Shown: one piece after another, positions 8,701 to 19,190 of the stretch
How the letters are laid out: each line of letters starts with the position of its first letter
How positions within the stretch are numbered: position 1 is the first letter of the stretch
Source: Klebsiella pneumoniae
GTDB lineage: Bacteria; Pseudomonadota; Gammaproteobacteria; Ga0077536
Reading direction: 5' to 3'
Assembly (NCBI GenBank): GCA_945862315.1
Contig: CAMAXW010000033.1
Span: 1-39,700, forward strand
Length of the DNA stretch: 39,700 bases
Translations under genes and position numbers: made by a program
The notes under the pieces: model-generated
Databases searched by the model: none
Seen by the model: only the letters and a program-made list of their open reading frames with translations
Told to the model about the DNA's origin: nothing

Positions 8701-9003
8701 CCAGTGGGTGTTGCCTATGGGTCAAACACGGATCGGGCACTGACTCTGCTGCTGGACATCGCCCGTGCCCATCCCAACGTACTGCACGAACCAGCGCCGT
8801 GCGCGGTATTTCAGAATTTTGGCGACAGCGGTTTACTGCTTGAATTGCAGGTCTACGCGAAAGAAATCAATCTCCGGATGGACTTACGCCACGAGCTGAA
8901 CACGCGGATTTATCGCGCGTTTGCGGAGCATGGCATCGAGATTCCCCACCCTCAGCGGGAGGTTTTTTTGCGTTCGGTGCCGCTTGGTTCGGGTCTGGGA
9001 TAA
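5713..9003 (+). CDS. large mechanosensitive channel, MscK (KefA)-like
   Basis: A 1096-residue protein with the MscK architecture. A signal peptide (about 1-22, ending TALGA) is followed by a long alpha-helical periplasmic domain with coiled-coil character (about 30-440), then a block of many membrane helices (about 480-900). The MscS-type pore helix comes at about 900-925 (AALGVGLGFGLQEIFANF), followed by the cytoplasmic beta and alpha/beta domains (VRVGDFVTIG, IVPNKNFITE). E. coli MscK is 1120 residues, so it is full length. The role is tension-gated release of ions and solutes. The start ATG at 5713 has only a weak GGGA upstream. The gene is single, with tRNA-Asn convergent to its 3' end. 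Confidence 0.93.
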   Translation: MTALYRYCLALVCWLPLTALGALPPVDLSARLAALEPRPAADAVLSLDTQTQALQESQATHRADIERYARALSTGPATLRKLAAESARISRADVTPNLEQSVLGTSAADLQRLAETAVNERAALENKLNALDLSERALVARPAEITQLKAEVLARIAELEVALSTLAPQADSELGKARQAMLQAELGSRELEIQSLNEEQLSHSTRLEISAAQRRIAEQRLALAGARVSQFEELLLVRQTDQLRRIQEDATNTLGEPIPVDLALRTAATENVRLGEMLAMMLADQSQAVQARAQHSERRRSIAAAFDRARQRTQLAGTSASLGRVLVEERRNLPQIKSLQRLAGLNEAALGRVGLQRIEIDEQLRALQARAGSATREGSSANAEASALDAATLLRVQSLRADTLQLLETLDETQTSCLRALDSADFELQQLLTVVVSYRRFLDERLLWLPNTPPVAPPFFRDLVAASHWLLSPGNWLDTLGDLQRGAARAWLQALGFAVLVVVATRARKPLRRRLAELATQVNNPTHDRFRHTLLALLIAGGIALPWALLLLSGSIVLTAGYANSEFTNALGQVLARSAWLLWALHWWGELLSPHGVAVAHFACPARAAALVRQYWLRWGRLFVPCYAVATLFDWGSNLTFQDSFQRLFFLFAMGIAIFFMQWATRSQSVIYAELSQRFPSAWLCRARPLWAFVAVAAPLVLALLSVFGYHYAAVELSVCYLQTLLLLMVSALLYSLALRWLQLAQNRIAAAEHALTSHPERRRDLDYIPPDFAVMNARARLIFRNLVGWSAACGFFWIWREVLPALGVLDQVSLWDVEIKDAEGALHVAPITLANLAMAAVIGTIAVLAARNLPGLLEISLLQRLPMHRGSRYAVNMLVQYVIMAIGVTLALSTLGLRWGQVQWLVAALGVGLGFGLQEIFANFISGLILLFERPVRVGDFVTIGERSGRVTRIQIRATTICDADNREIIVPNKNFITERFLNWTLTDTVTRLVIPVGVAYGSNTDRALTLLLDIARAHPNVLHEPAPCAVFQNFGDSGLLLELQVYAKEINLRMDLRHELNTRIYRAFAEHGIEIPHPQREVFLRSVPLGSGLG

Positions 9004-9068
9004 CCGGCAGCGGCCGCAGCGGGGGAGGGTGGGGGCCTACAAAGGAGAAATGTTGGACAGTGCTTAAA

Positions 9069-9144
<76 letters not shown>

Positions 9145-9162
9145 ATTGCCTAAGCGGGGGGT

Positions 9163-9191
9163 ATACTACTTTCGCTCACCAGAGTGGTCAA
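9163..9191 (-). promoter_or_regulatory. sigma-70 promoter of tRNA-Asn
   Basis: On the minus strand, TTGACC (9191-9186) and TAGTAT (9168-9163) are separated by 17 bases. A start site about 6-8 bases on would lie roughly 12 bases before the tRNA, the usual arrangement. Confidence 0.7.
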
Positions 9192-9344
9192 TGAACGCGC
9201 GCAATTCAGTCGGCACGCAGTCATCAATTGCGCTCAAGAGCACGGCTGCCTAAGCAGCCCGCAGTCGAGGTTTCCGGCGCGCCCGGCCCCCAATCCGCCC
9301 AGCGTCGCTCGCCACGGGCACCGAGAATTTGAGATCACCTGCAC

Positions 9345-11372
9345 ATGCTAACGTCCATGGAAACCCGTTTTAGGCTGACCGCTCCCTTCCAACCGGCGGG
9401 TGGGCAACCGCGCGCCATTGCCGAGCTACTAGCGGGCATCAACGATGGTTTGGCGCATCAAACGCTGTTGGGCGTCACCGGTTCGGGCAAGACTTTTACC
9501 ATTGCCAACATCATCGCCGAGATTCAGCGACCGACCATCATGCTGGCTCCCAATAAGACCCTGGCGGCCCAGCTGTATGGTGAGATGAAGGAATTCTTTC
9601 CCGACAACGCAGTGGAATATTTCGTCTCCTACTACGATTACTACCAGCCGGAGGCCTACGTTCCGTCCTCAGACACCTACATCGAGAAAGATTCCTCGAT
9701 CAACGACCACATCGAGCAAATGCGTTTGTCGGCCACCAAAGCGCTGCTGGAGCGCCGGGATACGATCATTGTGGCGACGGTCTCCGCCATTTATGGCTTG
9801 GGCGACCCCAACACCTACCACGCGATGGTGTTGCACCTAAAACGGGGGGATCGCATCGATCAGCGTCAACTACTGCGGCGCTTGGCAGAACTCCAATACG
9901 TTCGGAACGACGTAGAACTCACCCGTGGGAACTATCGCGTGCGCGGCGAAGTCATCGATATTTTTCCGGCGGAGTCCGAGCGCGACGCGGTGCGCGTGCA
10001 GCTATTCGATGACGAGATTGAGGCGTTGTCCTATTTTGATCCGCTGACCGGCGAGCAACTGCGCCAAGTGCCGCGGCTCACGGTGTATCCCAAATCCCAC
10101 TATGTCACCAGTCGTGAACGGGTGTTGGCGGCCGTGGAGGCGCTAAAAATTGAACTCCGAGAGCGCCTGATCGAACTGCGAAAATTGGACAAATTAGTGG
10201 AGGTGCAGCGACTCGAACAAAGAACCCGTTACGACATCGAGATGATGGTCGAAATTGGCTACTGCAATGGCATCGAGAATTACTCCCGACATCTCTCGGG
10301 GCGGGCGCCCGGCGAACCCCCACCCACTTTATTTGAGTACTTGCCGCCCGATGCGCTGCTGGTGGTGGATGAAAGCCATGTGACCATCCCGCAGCTGGGC
10401 GGGATGTACAAAGGTGACCGTGCACGCAAAGAAAATCTCGTGAATTATGGCTTTAGGCTGCCCTGTGCGCTGGATAACCGCCCGTTGCGCTTCGATGAGT
10501 GGGAGCGTTTGGCGCCGCAGATGATTTTTGTTTCGGCAACGCCGGGCAACTATGAGGCCGACCACGCGGGCAAAATTGTGGAGCAAGTCGTGCGACCTAC
10601 CGGGCTCATCGATCCGCAAGTGGAAATTAGGCCCGCCGCGACGCAGGTCGACGATCTGCTCTCTGAAATTGTGCTGACGGTCCAACGCGCCGAGCGCGTC
10701 CTCGTGACCACACTCACCAAGCGGATGGCCGAAGACCTCACCGACTACCTCAGTGAACACGGGGTGCGGGTCCGCTATCTGCATTCCGACATCGATACCG
10801 TGGAGCGCGTTGAAATTCTACGTGATCTCCGTTTGGGTGCTTTTGATGTGTTGGTCGGTATCAATCTATTGCGTGAGGGTCTGGACCTGCCAGAGGTTTC
10901 TTTGGTCGCTATTTTAGATGCCGACAAGGAGGGGTTTTTGCGTTCCGATCGTTCGCTCATCCAGACGGTGGGCCGCGCCGCGCGCAATATTGCCGGGCGA
11001 GCGATTTTGTACGCTGACCGCATGACCGGCTCGATGCAGCGCGCACTCGACGAAATGGCGCGCCGCCGGACGGTACAAGTGGCCTATAACGAGCACCACG
11101 GCATCATCCCGCGCGGCATCGAAAAATCAGTCAGTGACATCATGGAAGGCGCCTATGCATCGGGTGCCGGCAAGGCCCGCGCTCCGCGGCGCATAGCCGA
11201 GTCCGCCCCCGAGTACGGCGGTCTGTCGGTGGAGCAGTTGGGTGGGAAAATTAAAAAATTGGAGCAGGACATGCACGCCCGAGCGCGTAATCTCGAGTTT
11301 GAAGAAGCGGCGCGTGTCCGCGATGAAATCGCCTTTATTAAAAGTCGTTATTTAGAAATGCGAACTAACTGA
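9345..11372 (+). CDS. uvrB: excinuclease ABC subunit B (UvrB)
   Basis: The damage-verification subunit of nucleotide excision repair, which takes DNA from UvrA2 and positions UvrC. At 675 residues it matches E. coli UvrB (673). The P-loop GVTGSGKT is near residue 45, the beta-hairpin region [13 protein letters not shown] near 95, DESHVTIPQ (Walker B) near 340, helicase motif VGRAARN near 540, and the C-terminal UVR/UvrC-binding coiled coil at about 635-672. The start ATG 9345 is chosen over ATG 9357 four codons later; either is plausible. I did not find a convincing LexA box in the 200 bases upstream. Confidence 0.98.
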   Translation: MLTSMETRFRLTAPFQPAGGQPRAIAELLAGINDGLAHQTLLGVTGSGKTFTIANIIAEIQRPTIMLAPNKTLAAQLYGEMKEFFPDNAVEYFVSYYDYYQPEAYVPSSDTYIEKDSSINDHIEQMRLSATKALLERRDTIIVATVSAIYGLGDPNTYHAMVLHLKRGDRIDQRQLLRRLAELQYVRNDVELTRGNYRVRGEVIDIFPAESERDAVRVQLFDDEIEALSYFDPLTGEQLRQVPRLTVYPKSHYVTSRERVLAAVEALKIELRERLIELRKLDKLVEVQRLEQRTRYDIEMMVEIGYCNGIENYSRHLSGRAPGEPPPTLFEYLPPDALLVVDESHVTIPQLGGMYKGDRARKENLVNYGFRLPCALDNRPLRFDEWERLAPQMIFVSATPGNYEADHAGKIVEQVVRPTGLIDPQVEIRPAATQVDDLLSEIVLTVQRAERVLVTTLTKRMAEDLTDYLSEHGVRVRYLHSDIDTVERVEILRDLRLGAFDVLVGINLLREGLDLPEVSLVAILDADKEGFLRSDRSLIQTVGRAARNIAGRAILYADRMTGSMQRALDEMARRRTVQVAYNEHHGIIPRGIEKSVSDIMEGAYASGAGKARAPRRIAESAPEYGGLSVEQLGGKIKKLEQDMHARARNLEFEEAARVRDEIAFIKSRYLEMRTN

Positions 11373-11439
11373 TTTTTTTTGCGATCCCCTCTGGAAGATG
11401 GGGCACGATTCGGCTACTCTTTTAGCCCTTCGGACCCGT

Positions 11440-11516
11440 AGGCGCGTAGCTCAGCTGGTTAGAGCACCACCTTGACATGGTGGGGGTCGTTGGTTCGAGT
11501 CCAATCGCGCCTACCA
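11440..11516 (+). tRNA. tRNA-Val (GAC)
   Basis: A 77-base cloverleaf with encoded CCA: acceptor AGGCGCG / CGCGCCT, anticodon arm CCACC-TTGACAT-GGTGG with anticodon GAC, and T-loop GGTTCGAGTCC. It sits 91 bases before thrS, an association common in related bacteria, and could be co-transcribed with it. Confidence 0.97.
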
Positions 11517-11607
11517 ATCACAAATTTTCGTTCGTCTCTCGCGAGCCCCTGCGCTCAAGTCAGCGTGAGTCCGAATGGCCGCTCGTAGAGGCCACGGAGA
11601 AGTATAG

Positions 11608-13521
11608 ATGCTGGTGGTGACCCTTCCAGATGGCGCAACCAAATCCTTCGATGGACCGGTCACCGTGTTTCAGGTGGCGCAGTCCATTGGTGCGGGTTTA
11701 GCGCGCGCGGCATTAGGTGGGCGTGTTAACGGCCACTTGGTGGATACCGCCACCGAAATCACCGCCAACGCCAGCCTTAGCATCATCACCGCACGCGATG
11801 CAGAGGGGCTGGAAATCATCCGGCACAGCACTGCCCATCTGTTGGCGCAGGCGGTAAAAGCGCTGTTTCCCTCGGCGCAAGTCACCATCGGGCCGGTTAT
11901 CGAAGACGGCTTTTTTTACGACTTCGCGTTCGAACGCCCCTTCACGCCCGATGACCTTGAGCGCATCGAGCGTCACATGCTGGAACTGGCCACCGCTGAC
12001 CAACCCGTGACGCGCGCCCTGCTGGCGCGGCCGGCGGCCGTTGAGTATTTCCGCGGCATTGGCGAGCAATACAAAGCAGAGATCATCGAAAGCATTCCCT
12101 CGGACGAAGACATCTCCCTGTATTCGCAGGGTGACTTCACCGACCTGTGTCGTGGCCCCCACGTGCCCAGCACGGGGCATCTGCGCGCCTTCAAGCTCAT
12201 GAAAATTGCCGGTGCTTATTGGCGTGGGGATTCGCGCAACGAAATGTTGCAGAGAATCTACGGCACCGCTTGGCCTGATCAAAAAGCGCTGGCGGCCTAT
12301 TTGCTGCGGCTGGAAGAAGCGGAGAAGCGCGACCACCGTCGCTTAGGACGGCAGCTCGACCTTTTCCATTTCCAGGAAGAGGCGCCGGGCATGGTGTTCT
12401 GGCACCCGCGCGGGTGGATAGTCTGGCAGCAGATTGAACGCTATCTGCGCGCGCTACTCGAACGCAAAGGCTATCAAGAAGTGCGTTGCCCCCTCATCCT
12501 TGATGCCAACCTGTGGCGGCAGTCGGGCCATTGGGAAAATTTCCACGAGAGTATGTTCACCACGGAGTCCGAGTCCCGCGAATACGCGGTCAAACCGATG
12601 AACTGCCCAGGCCATGTCCAAATCTACAATCAGGGCATCAAAAGTTACCGTGATTTACCGCTGCGCTTGGCGGAATTTGGCGCCTGCCATCGCAATGAAC
12701 CCTCGGGTGCGCTGCACGGCTTAATGCGGGTCCGCGCTTTCACGCAGGATGACGGCCATATTTTTTGCACCGAAGAGCAAATCCAAGGGGAAGTCACTGC
12801 CTTTATCGATTTGTTGCAAGAGGTCTATCACGACTTCGGCTTCGAAGACCTCCAAATCAAGCTCTCTACGCGGCCCGCTAAACGTGTGGGCAGCGAGGAG
12901 ACATGGGATAAGGCTGAGAGCGCGCTGCGCCTAGCGCTCGACGAGCGGGGCGTGCAGTGGGAATTACAGCCGGGCGAGGGCGCCTTCTATGGTCCCAAAG
13001 TAGAATTCTCCCTGCGCGACAGCATCGGTAGGGTTTGGCAGTGCGGCACTATTCAACTCGATTTCTCCATGCCCGAACGTCTCGGTGCACAATACGTCGC
13101 GCCCGATAATGCGCGGCGTACGCCGGTCATGTTGCACCGGGCGATCCTCGGCTCGATGGAGCGCTTCATCGGTATTCTGATCGAACATTTCAGCGGCTAT
13201 CTGCCCGTCTGGTTAGCACCGTGCCAAGCGGTGGTGTTGAATATCTCCGAGCGTCAGGCCATTTATGCCGCTGATGTTGCAGAAATCCTGCAAAATCAAG
13301 GATTCCGCGTTGAATCGGACTTGAGAAACGAGAAAATCGGACTTAAGATTCGCGACCACACTTTACAGCGCGCCCCGTTCCTTCTCATCGTGGGGGATCG
13401 AGAGGCCGAAAATAACACCGTGGCCGTGCGAACACGGCGAGGCGAAGACCTCGGGGCTATGTCCCTAGAGGCCTTTACTCGCACGCTCGGGGAACTGGTC
13501 GCCGTGCGATCAAACACTTGA
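11608..13521 (+). CDS. thrS: threonyl-tRNA synthetase
   Basis: Charges tRNA-Thr in the cytoplasm. Its 637 residues (E. coli 642) contain, in order, the N-terminal TGS domain (about 1-62), the editing domain with [11 protein letters not shown] (about 73), and the class II catalytic core. The zinc ligands are the Cys in MNCPGH, the His in DDGHIF and the His in [13 protein letters not shown]-terminal anticodon-binding domain (about 535-637) completes it. ATG 11608 follows GGAGAAG. It is the first gene of the translation operon. Its stop codon TGA overlaps the region carrying the infC ribosome site. Confidence 0.98.
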   Translation: MLVVTLPDGATKSFDGPVTVFQVAQSIGAGLARAALGGRVNGHLVDTATEITANASLSIITARDAEGLEIIRHSTAHLLAQAVKALFPSAQVTIGPVIEDGFFYDFAFERPFTPDDLERIERHMLELATADQPVTRALLARPAAVEYFRGIGEQYKAEIIESIPSDEDISLYSQGDFTDLCRGPHVPSTGHLRAFKLMKIAGAYWRGDSRNEMLQRIYGTAWPDQKALAAYLLRLEEAEKRDHRRLGRQLDLFHFQEEAPGMVFWHPRGWIVWQQIERYLRALLERKGYQEVRCPLILDANLWRQSGHWENFHESMFTTESESREYAVKPMNCPGHVQIYNQGIKSYRDLPLRLAEFGACHRNEPSGALHGLMRVRAFTQDDGHIFCTEEQIQGEVTAFIDLLQEVYHDFGFEDLQIKLSTRPAKRVGSEETWDKAESALRLALDERGVQWELQPGEGAFYGPKVEFSLRDSIGRVWQCGTIQLDFSMPERLGAQYVAPDNARRTPVMLHRAILGSMERFIGILIEHFSGYLPVWLAPCQAVVLNISERQAIYAADVAEILQNQGFRVESDLRNEKIGLKIRDHTLQRAPFLLIVGDREAENNTVAVRTRRGEDLGAMSLEAFTRTLGELVAVRSNT

Positions 13522-13522
13522 T

Positions 13523-13538
13523 GGAGGACTAACCGATC
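13523..13538 (+). promoter_or_regulatory. infC ribosome site with AUC initiation codon
   Basis: GGAGG (13523-13527), an 8-base spacer and ATC (13536-13538). The in-frame TAA at 13530 rules out starts further upstream. A strong ribosome site paired with a discriminated start codon is the arrangement needed for IF3 feedback control. Confidence 0.85.
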
Positions 13539-14057
13539 ACTACTGCCGAGAAGAAGAACCGCGTCAACGACGAAATTACGGCCACTGAGGTTCGTTTAAT
13601 CGCTGCTGACGGTCAAAACGTCGGCGTGGTGCCGATCTCAGAAGCGAAACGTCAAGCGGTCGAAAACGAAATGGATCTGGTGGAGATCGTGCCTAACGCT
13701 GATCCACCGGTTGTGCGAGTGATGGATGTCGGCAAATTTCTGTTTGAACAAAGCAAGAAACGCCACGCAGCCAAACGCAAGCAGAAGCAGATCCAAATTA
13801 AGGAGATCAAACTGCGCCCGGGGACAGACGACGGCGATTACGACATCAAGATGCGGAACATCAAACGCTTCCTCGAAGAAGGCGACAAAGTAAAAATTAC
13901 CTTGCGCTTCAGAGGACGGGAAATGGCGCATCAAGAACTCGGTTCGCAGATGTTGAAACGGGTAGAAGCCGATATTGGCATCCTCGCGGTCATCGAGCAG
14001 TACCCGCGAATGGAAGGCCGGCAAATGGTCATGCTGGTGGCGCCTAAGCGTCACTGA
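13536..14057 (+). CDS. infC: translation initiation factor IF-3, AUC start codon
   Basis: A 173-residue IF3 (E. coli 180), with N-domain, linker helix rich in Lys/Arg ([19 protein letters not shown]) and C-domain ([19 protein letters not shown]). It binds 30S subunits and rejects non-canonical initiation. Conserved IF3 sequence ([14 protein letters not shown]) extends upstream of the first in-frame GTG at 13626. The frame is closed by TAA at 13530, leaving ATC at 13536 as the first plausible initiator, 8 bases after GGAGG. Non-standard starts (AUU in E. coli) are the known basis of IF3 autoregulation. It begins 14 bases after thrS and precedes rpmI. Confidence 0.96.
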   Translation: MTTAEKKNRVNDEITATEVRLIAADGQNVGVVPISEAKRQAVENEMDLVEIVPNADPPVVRVMDVGKFLFEQSKKRHAAKRKQKQIQIKEIKLRPGTDDGDYDIKMRNIKRFLEEGDKVKITLRFRGREMAHQELGSQMLKRVEADIGILAVIEQYPRMEGRQMVMLVAPKRH

Positions 14058-14078
14058 TTTAGTTAAAGGACAGGTTAA

Positions 14079-14276
14079 ATGCCTAAGTTACGTACTAATC
14101 GCGGGGCCGCTAAGCGCTTCGCCAAAACCGGTTCAGGCCGATTTAAACGTCGTCATTCGTTTAAGAATCACATCCTGACCAAAAAAAGCGCCAAACGTAA
14201 GCGTCAGTTGCGCGGCAACTCCATGGTGGCTGCAGTCGACCAATACAGTGTCGAACGCATGCTGCCGTCGCTCTAA
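14079..14276 (+). CDS. rpmI: 50S ribosomal protein L35
   Basis: A 65-residue, very basic protein, identical in length to E. coli L35. It opens [14 protein letters not shown] and contains the family's [12 protein letters not shown]. It is a structural component of the large subunit. AAAGGA lies 10 bases before the ATG. It is the second cistron of the infC-rpmI-rplT ribosomal operon, which in E. coli is repressed by L20 at the rpmI leader. Confidence 0.98.
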   Translation: MPKLRTNRGAAKRFAKTGSGRFKRRHSFKNHILTKKSAKRKRQLRGNSMVAAVDQYSVERMLPSL

Positions 14277-14302
14277 ATGAAACATAGCCGGATTTAAATA
14301 CA

Positions 14303-14662
14303 ATGGCTCGAGTAAAACGTGGAACGATTGCGCACGCACGCCACAAAAAGGTCTTAGCCCGCGCAAAGGGCTACTACGGTCGTCGCAAAAATGTCTATCG
14401 GGTCGCTATCCAAGCGGTGACCAAAGCGGGGCAGTACGCCTACCGCGATCGCAAGCAGCGCAAGCGGGAATTCAGATCTTTATGGATCGTCCGGATTAAC
14501 GCTGCTGCGCGCCTAAACGGGCTGAACTACGCTCGTTTCATCAATGGCCTGTTGCGTGCGTCTATCCAGATTGACCGCAAGGTGTTGGCCGATTTAGCAG
14601 TGCATCAGCCAGACGCATTTGCGGAGTTGGCGAGTCAGGCGAAAGCGGCGCTGGCCGCTTAA
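14303..14662 (+). CDS. rplT: 50S ribosomal protein L20
   Basis: A 119-residue protein (E. coli 118), with the long basic N-terminal helix ([30 protein letters not shown]) and globular C-domain. It binds 23S rRNA early in 50S assembly and in relatives also acts as translational repressor of its operon. The ribosome site is weak (GGAT), compatible with coupling to rpmI 26 bases upstream. Confidence 0.98.
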   Translation: MARVKRGTIAHARHKKVLARAKGYYGRRKNVYRVAIQAVTKAGQYAYRDRKQRKREFRSLWIVRINAAARLNGLNYARFINGLLRASIQIDRKVLADLAVHQPDAFAELASQAKAALAA

Positions 14663-14671
14663 GCCCGTTAG

Positions 14672-15751
<1,080 letters not shown>

Positions 15752-15791
15752 TGGCTAGCACGTTTTTGCAAAGCCAGTCGCTGGTGCGTGC

Positions 15792-18161
15792 ATGAAATTC
15801 ACCACGCAATGGATGGGCGAGTGGCTAGCGCTGGCAACCGAACCCGACGTCTTGGCGGCAAAACTCACCATGGCCGGCTTGGAAGTGGACTCGCTGACGC
15901 GCGTAGCGCCGCCCGTGAGCGCACTGGTCGCCTGCATCGAGGCGGTGTCCCCCCACCCAGCATCAACTCAGCTTGCGGTGTGTCGGGTGCGTATCCAACC
16001 CGAACGAGTGGTAGAGGTGGTCTGCGGCGCGCCCAATGCTCGGGTGGGCCTGTGCTGTCCTTATCTTGCGCCGGGTAGCTCCTTGCCGGATGGGCGTGAG
16101 ATTAACGAGACCCTGATTCGGGGCGTCAACTCGCAGGGCATGCTGTGTTCCGCACTGGAATTAGGCTTGGGAGAAGCGGGTGCGGGCTTGCTCGAATTGC
16201 CGTCAGATGCGCCCATCGGGGCGTTACTGCAGACCTATCTCCACCTCGACGACTGGGTGTTCGAACTCGGACTAACCCCCAACCGTGGCGATTGCCTGTC
16301 GCTCTTGGGGGTGGCCCGCGAGCTGTCGGTGCTATTAGAGCAGCCTTTGTTAAACACCACGGTGCCGGTGGTGGTGGCGGGTTGCGCAGATGAAAAACCG
16401 ATCTTGTTGGCAGCACCAGCGGCCTGTTCGCGTTATGTCGGGCGGATCATCCGTGGGGTGTCTTTGGCGGCTCCAACACCGCTGTGGATGGCCGAGCGTC
16501 TGCGGCGTTGCGGGGTGCGCTCCATCAATGCGGTGGTAGACGTCACCAATTATGTGATGCTGGAATTAGGCCAGCCGATGCACGCCTTCGACTTGGCGAA
16601 GATCAACGGCCATATCACCGTGCGCTGCGCGCGCCCGGCCGAGGCCTTAACCCTGCTGGATGGGACCGAGGTGGTCCTCGACGATCTCGCGCTGGTTATT
16701 GCCGACGATACTCAAGCGATCGCGCTGGCGGGGGTCATGGGCGGATTAGACAGCAGCGTCAGCGATAGCACGGTGGATCTGTTGCTCGAAAGTGCTTATT
16801 TCGAGCCCATTCAATTAGCCCGTACCGCGCGCCATTTTCGGCTGCACACGGATGCGGCACACCGCTTTGAGCGGGGTGTGGACCCGGCCGGTCAAGCCCG
16901 CGCGATCGAACGGGCGACGGCCTTGCTGCTCGAGTTATGCGGTGGGGTGGCCGGTCCCACCAGTGATCAAAGCAGTCCCATCCACCCTACCGATCTGCGC
17001 ACGATTGCTTTTCGCCCGGCCAGAATCTTCGGGCTGTTGGGGGTGCGGGTGGAACCCACGCGGGTCCGCGCCATCTTTGAACGCTTGGGTTTGAGCGTCA
17101 CTGAGGGCCTTGAAACTTGGCAGGTTGAGGTACCGCCGTGGCGCTCCGACCTCGCCTTGGAGGTGGATTTACTGGAGGAGGTCGCGCGCATCGTGGGCTA
17201 TGACCAACTGCCCAGCACTTTGCCCACCAGCAGGCTGCAGTTGTCCCCCTCGGCACCCACTGAGGACTACGCACAGGCGCGACGCGCCTTGGTCGAAAGA
17301 GGCTATTTTGAGGGCATCACTTTTAGCTTTATCGGGCAAGCACCGGCCGCGGCGTTTTCGCCGTCCACCGATCCCATACGCTTGACCAACCCCATTGCCC
17401 AAGACCTCGCTGTGATGAGACCCAGTCTGGTGCCCGGGTTATTGTTGTCTCTGCGCGCCAACCTGAATCGCCGGCACGACGACGTGCGGCTGTTTGAAAT
17501 TGGCATGCGCTTTTTGAAGTCGGCAGGCGCATTACAGCAAGATCTGATGCTCGCCGGCGTGGCTTGGGGACGGGCGCTGCCCGAGCAATGGGGGGTTGCC
17601 AGCCGGGATCTCGACTTTTTCGATCTGAAACAAGAAGTCTTCGCCGTTCTTCAAGCGCTCGGACACACCACGCTATCCGTGGCGCCTTGCGTGCATCCCG
17701 CGCTGCATCCGGGGCAGAGCGCCAGCGTGCTGGTCGGGGGTCTGGCGGTGGGCATCATGGGGCGTGTGCATCCGGCTTTCAGTCGACTCCTAGACTTGGA
17801 CGCGACGCCTTTAATATTTGAAATAAACCTCGCCGTACTGCCCGAAGCCGTGACGCCGAGCTTCAAACCGTTGTCCAAATTTCCGGCCCTGCGGCGCGAT
17901 CTGGCCATTGTGGTGGATGTTGATGTGCCCGCTGCGGCAGTGCTCGAAGTCGTGCGGCTTGCCGGCGCGCCCTTTCTGCGTGACCTTGAGTTGTTTGATG
18001 TGTATCAGGGGCAAGGTATTGATCTAGGCAAAAAAAGTCTCGCGCTAAGCTTGCTTTTCCAAGCCTCATCCAGCACTCTTGTGGACGCCGAGATTGAAAT
18101 GTCTGTGTCTAAAATCGTCGCCGAGTTAGCCCGCGAACTGCACGGAGCGTTGAGGAATTAA
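15792..18161 (+). CDS. pheT: phenylalanyl-tRNA synthetase beta subunit
   Basis: Structural and editing subunit of PheRS. At 789 residues (E. coli 795) it has an N-terminal OB-fold tRNA-binding domain (about 39-150), the B3/B4 editing region ([10 protein letters not shown] near 355), the B5 domain (about 400-475), a core-like domain, and the C-terminal ferredoxin-like anticodon-binding domain (from about 695, [14 protein letters not shown]). It ends two bases before ihfA, so the two are translationally linked. Confidence 0.98.
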   Translation: MKFTTQWMGEWLALATEPDVLAAKLTMAGLEVDSLTRVAPPVSALVACIEAVSPHPASTQLAVCRVRIQPERVVEVVCGAPNARVGLCCPYLAPGSSLPDGREINETLIRGVNSQGMLCSALELGLGEAGAGLLELPSDAPIGALLQTYLHLDDWVFELGLTPNRGDCLSLLGVARELSVLLEQPLLNTTVPVVVAGCADEKPILLAAPAACSRYVGRIIRGVSLAAPTPLWMAERLRRCGVRSINAVVDVTNYVMLELGQPMHAFDLAKINGHITVRCARPAEALTLLDGTEVVLDDLALVIADDTQAIALAGVMGGLDSSVSDSTVDLLLESAYFEPIQLARTARHFRLHTDAAHRFERGVDPAGQARAIERATALLLELCGGVAGPTSDQSSPIHPTDLRTIAFRPARIFGLLGVRVEPTRVRAIFERLGLSVTEGLETWQVEVPPWRSDLALEVDLLEEVARIVGYDQLPSTLPTSRLQLSPSAPTEDYAQARRALVERGYFEGITFSFIGQAPAAAFSPSTDPIRLTNPIAQDLAVMRPSLVPGLLLSLRANLNRRHDDVRLFEIGMRFLKSAGALQQDLMLAGVAWGRALPEQWGVASRDLDFFDLKQEVFAVLQALGHTTLSVAPCVHPALHPGQSASVLVGGLAVGIMGRVHPAFSRLLDLDATPLIFEINLAVLPEAVTPSFKPLSKFPALRRDLAIVVDVDVPAAAVLEVVRLAGAPFLRDLELFDVYQGQGIDLGKKSLALSLLFQASSSTLVDAEIEMSVSKIVAELARELHGALRN

Positions 18162-18163
18162 CG

Positions 18164-18466
18164 ATGGCGTTGACCAAAGCAGACATGGCCGAACGGCTTT
18201 TCGACGAATTAGGACTCAACAAGCGAGAGGCCAAAGAATTGGTCGAAGCGTTCTTTGAAGAAATCCGCTCGTCCTTAGAACAAGGCGAGCAGGCCAAACT
18301 CTCCGGGTTTGGTAATTTTGATTTGCGAAACAAGAACCAGCGACCTGGCCGAAACCCCAAAACGGGCGAGGAAATACCGATTTCCGCGCGCCGAGTGGTG
18401 ACCTTCAAACCCGGGCAAAAACTGAAAGCACGAGTGGAAGCGTATGCTGGAAGCATCGAACAATAA
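18164..18466 (+). CDS. ihfA: integration host factor subunit alpha
   Basis: A 100-residue DNA-bending protein (E. coli 99) forming a heterodimer with IhfB. It opens [20 protein letters not shown] and carries the DNA-intercalating arm around [23 protein letters not shown] often helps sigma-54 activators loop DNA, relevant to the RpoN-type promoters seen in this window. GAGGAA precedes the ATG. The 3' end overlaps the MerR gene by 23 bases. Confidence 0.97.
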   Translation: MALTKADMAERLFDELGLNKREAKELVEAFFEEIRSSLEQGEQAKLSGFGNFDLRNKNQRPGRNPKTGEEIPISARRVVTFKPGQKLKARVEAYAGSIEQ

Positions 18467-18800
18467 CGAGTTACCCGCGATCCCGGGCAAGCGCTATTTC
18501 ACCATTGGTGAGGTCAGCGAGCTGTGCGCGGTTAAGCCGCACGTGCTGCGTTATTGGGAGCAGGAGTTTCCGCAGCTCAAGCCGATCAAGCGGCGTGGCA
18601 ACCGTCGGTACTACCAGCGGCAGGATGTCATTCTTATTCGCCAAATTCGTAGCTTTTTATACGAACATGGTTTTACCATTGGCGGCGCCCGGCAGCGTTT
18701 AGCCGGCGATGAGGTCAAGGCTGACTCCAGTATGAGTCAGCAAATTGTTCGCCAACTGCGAATTGAACTCGAAGAGGTGCTCGACATTCTTCGCCGTTAA
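18444..18800 (+). CDS. MerR-family transcriptional regulator
   Basis: A 118-residue regulator with one winged-helix MerR DNA-binding domain at about 17-85 ([22 protein letters not shown], then [11 protein letters not shown]) and a short C-terminal dimerising helix. No cysteine pair or large effector domain is present, so it is not a classical metal sensor. A gene of this type after ihfA and before tRNA-Pro is conserved in many Beta- and Gammaproteobacteria; its targets are not established. It overlaps ihfA by 23 bases and so belongs to the same transcript. Confidence 0.93.
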   Translation: MLEASNNNELPAIPGKRYFTIGEVSELCAVKPHVLRYWEQEFPQLKPIKRRGNRRYYQRQDVILIRQIRSFLYEHGFTIGGARQRLAGDEVKADSSMSQQIVRQLRIELEEVLDILRR

Positions 18801-18814
18801 TTTTGCCGGTGTTA

Positions 18815-18830
18815 GGGCACACAAGTGCCC
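18815..18830 (+). terminator. hairpin after the MerR gene (weak terminator)
   Basis: GGGCAC-ACAA-GTGCCC forms a perfect 6-bp stem 14 bases after the MerR stop. There is no T run after it, so it is at best a weak terminator or a processing site before tRNA-Pro. Confidence 0.35.
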
Positions 18831-18894
18831 GTCAATGCCAAAATAAAGTCTCCTTAACGGTGCGCCGTTTGGAGCCAATGAGTTTGTCTGTAGT

Positions 18895-18971
18895 CGGGGC
18901 GTAGCGCAGCCTGGTAGCGCACCGCAATGGGGTTGCGGGGGTCGCGAGTTCGAATCTCGCCGCCCCGACCA
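18895..18971 (+). tRNA. tRNA-Pro (GGG)
   Basis: A 77-base cloverleaf with encoded CCA: acceptor CGGGGCG / CGCCCCG with the C1-G72 pair typical of tRNA-Pro, anticodon arm CCGCA-ATGGGGT-TGCGG with anticodon GGG, and T-loop AGTTCGAATCT. It lies directly after the ihfA-MerR operon. Confidence 0.97.
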
Positions 18972-19006
18972 ATCAGACATCTAAAAACTCACCCCAACCC
19001 ACCGCC

Positions 19007-19028
19007 GCCTCACGCGACTGCGTGAGGC
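19007..19028 (+). terminator. 9-bp hairpin downstream of tRNA-Pro
   Basis: GCCTCACGC-GACT-GCGTGAGGC is a perfect stem-loop 36 bases after the tRNA. It lacks a T tract; it may be a terminator or processing signal between tRNA-Pro and glmS. Confidence 0.4.
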
Positions 19029-19190
19029 CGTGCGTCGCCTCCGGCAGGCCCAATCGCCAATCGGCACTCCACGAATGCAACACTTAGCCGCTAAGATAAC
19101 GGGTGCCGACAGCCAAGCTCACCGCGTGAACGAGCCTGTGCTGCCCAGCCAAGTACACTTAAGTCAACCTTCTAAAATGGCATAAAAATT

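Noticed and set aside
11713-12336. Minus-strand frame of 207 residues inside thrS
   Set aside because: Fully antisense to conserved thrS sequence; no independent signals.
13626-14057. IF3 starting at GTG 13626 (143 residues)
   Set aside because: Conserved IF3 N-terminal residues lie upstream in the same frame and a strong ribosome site serves ATC 13536.
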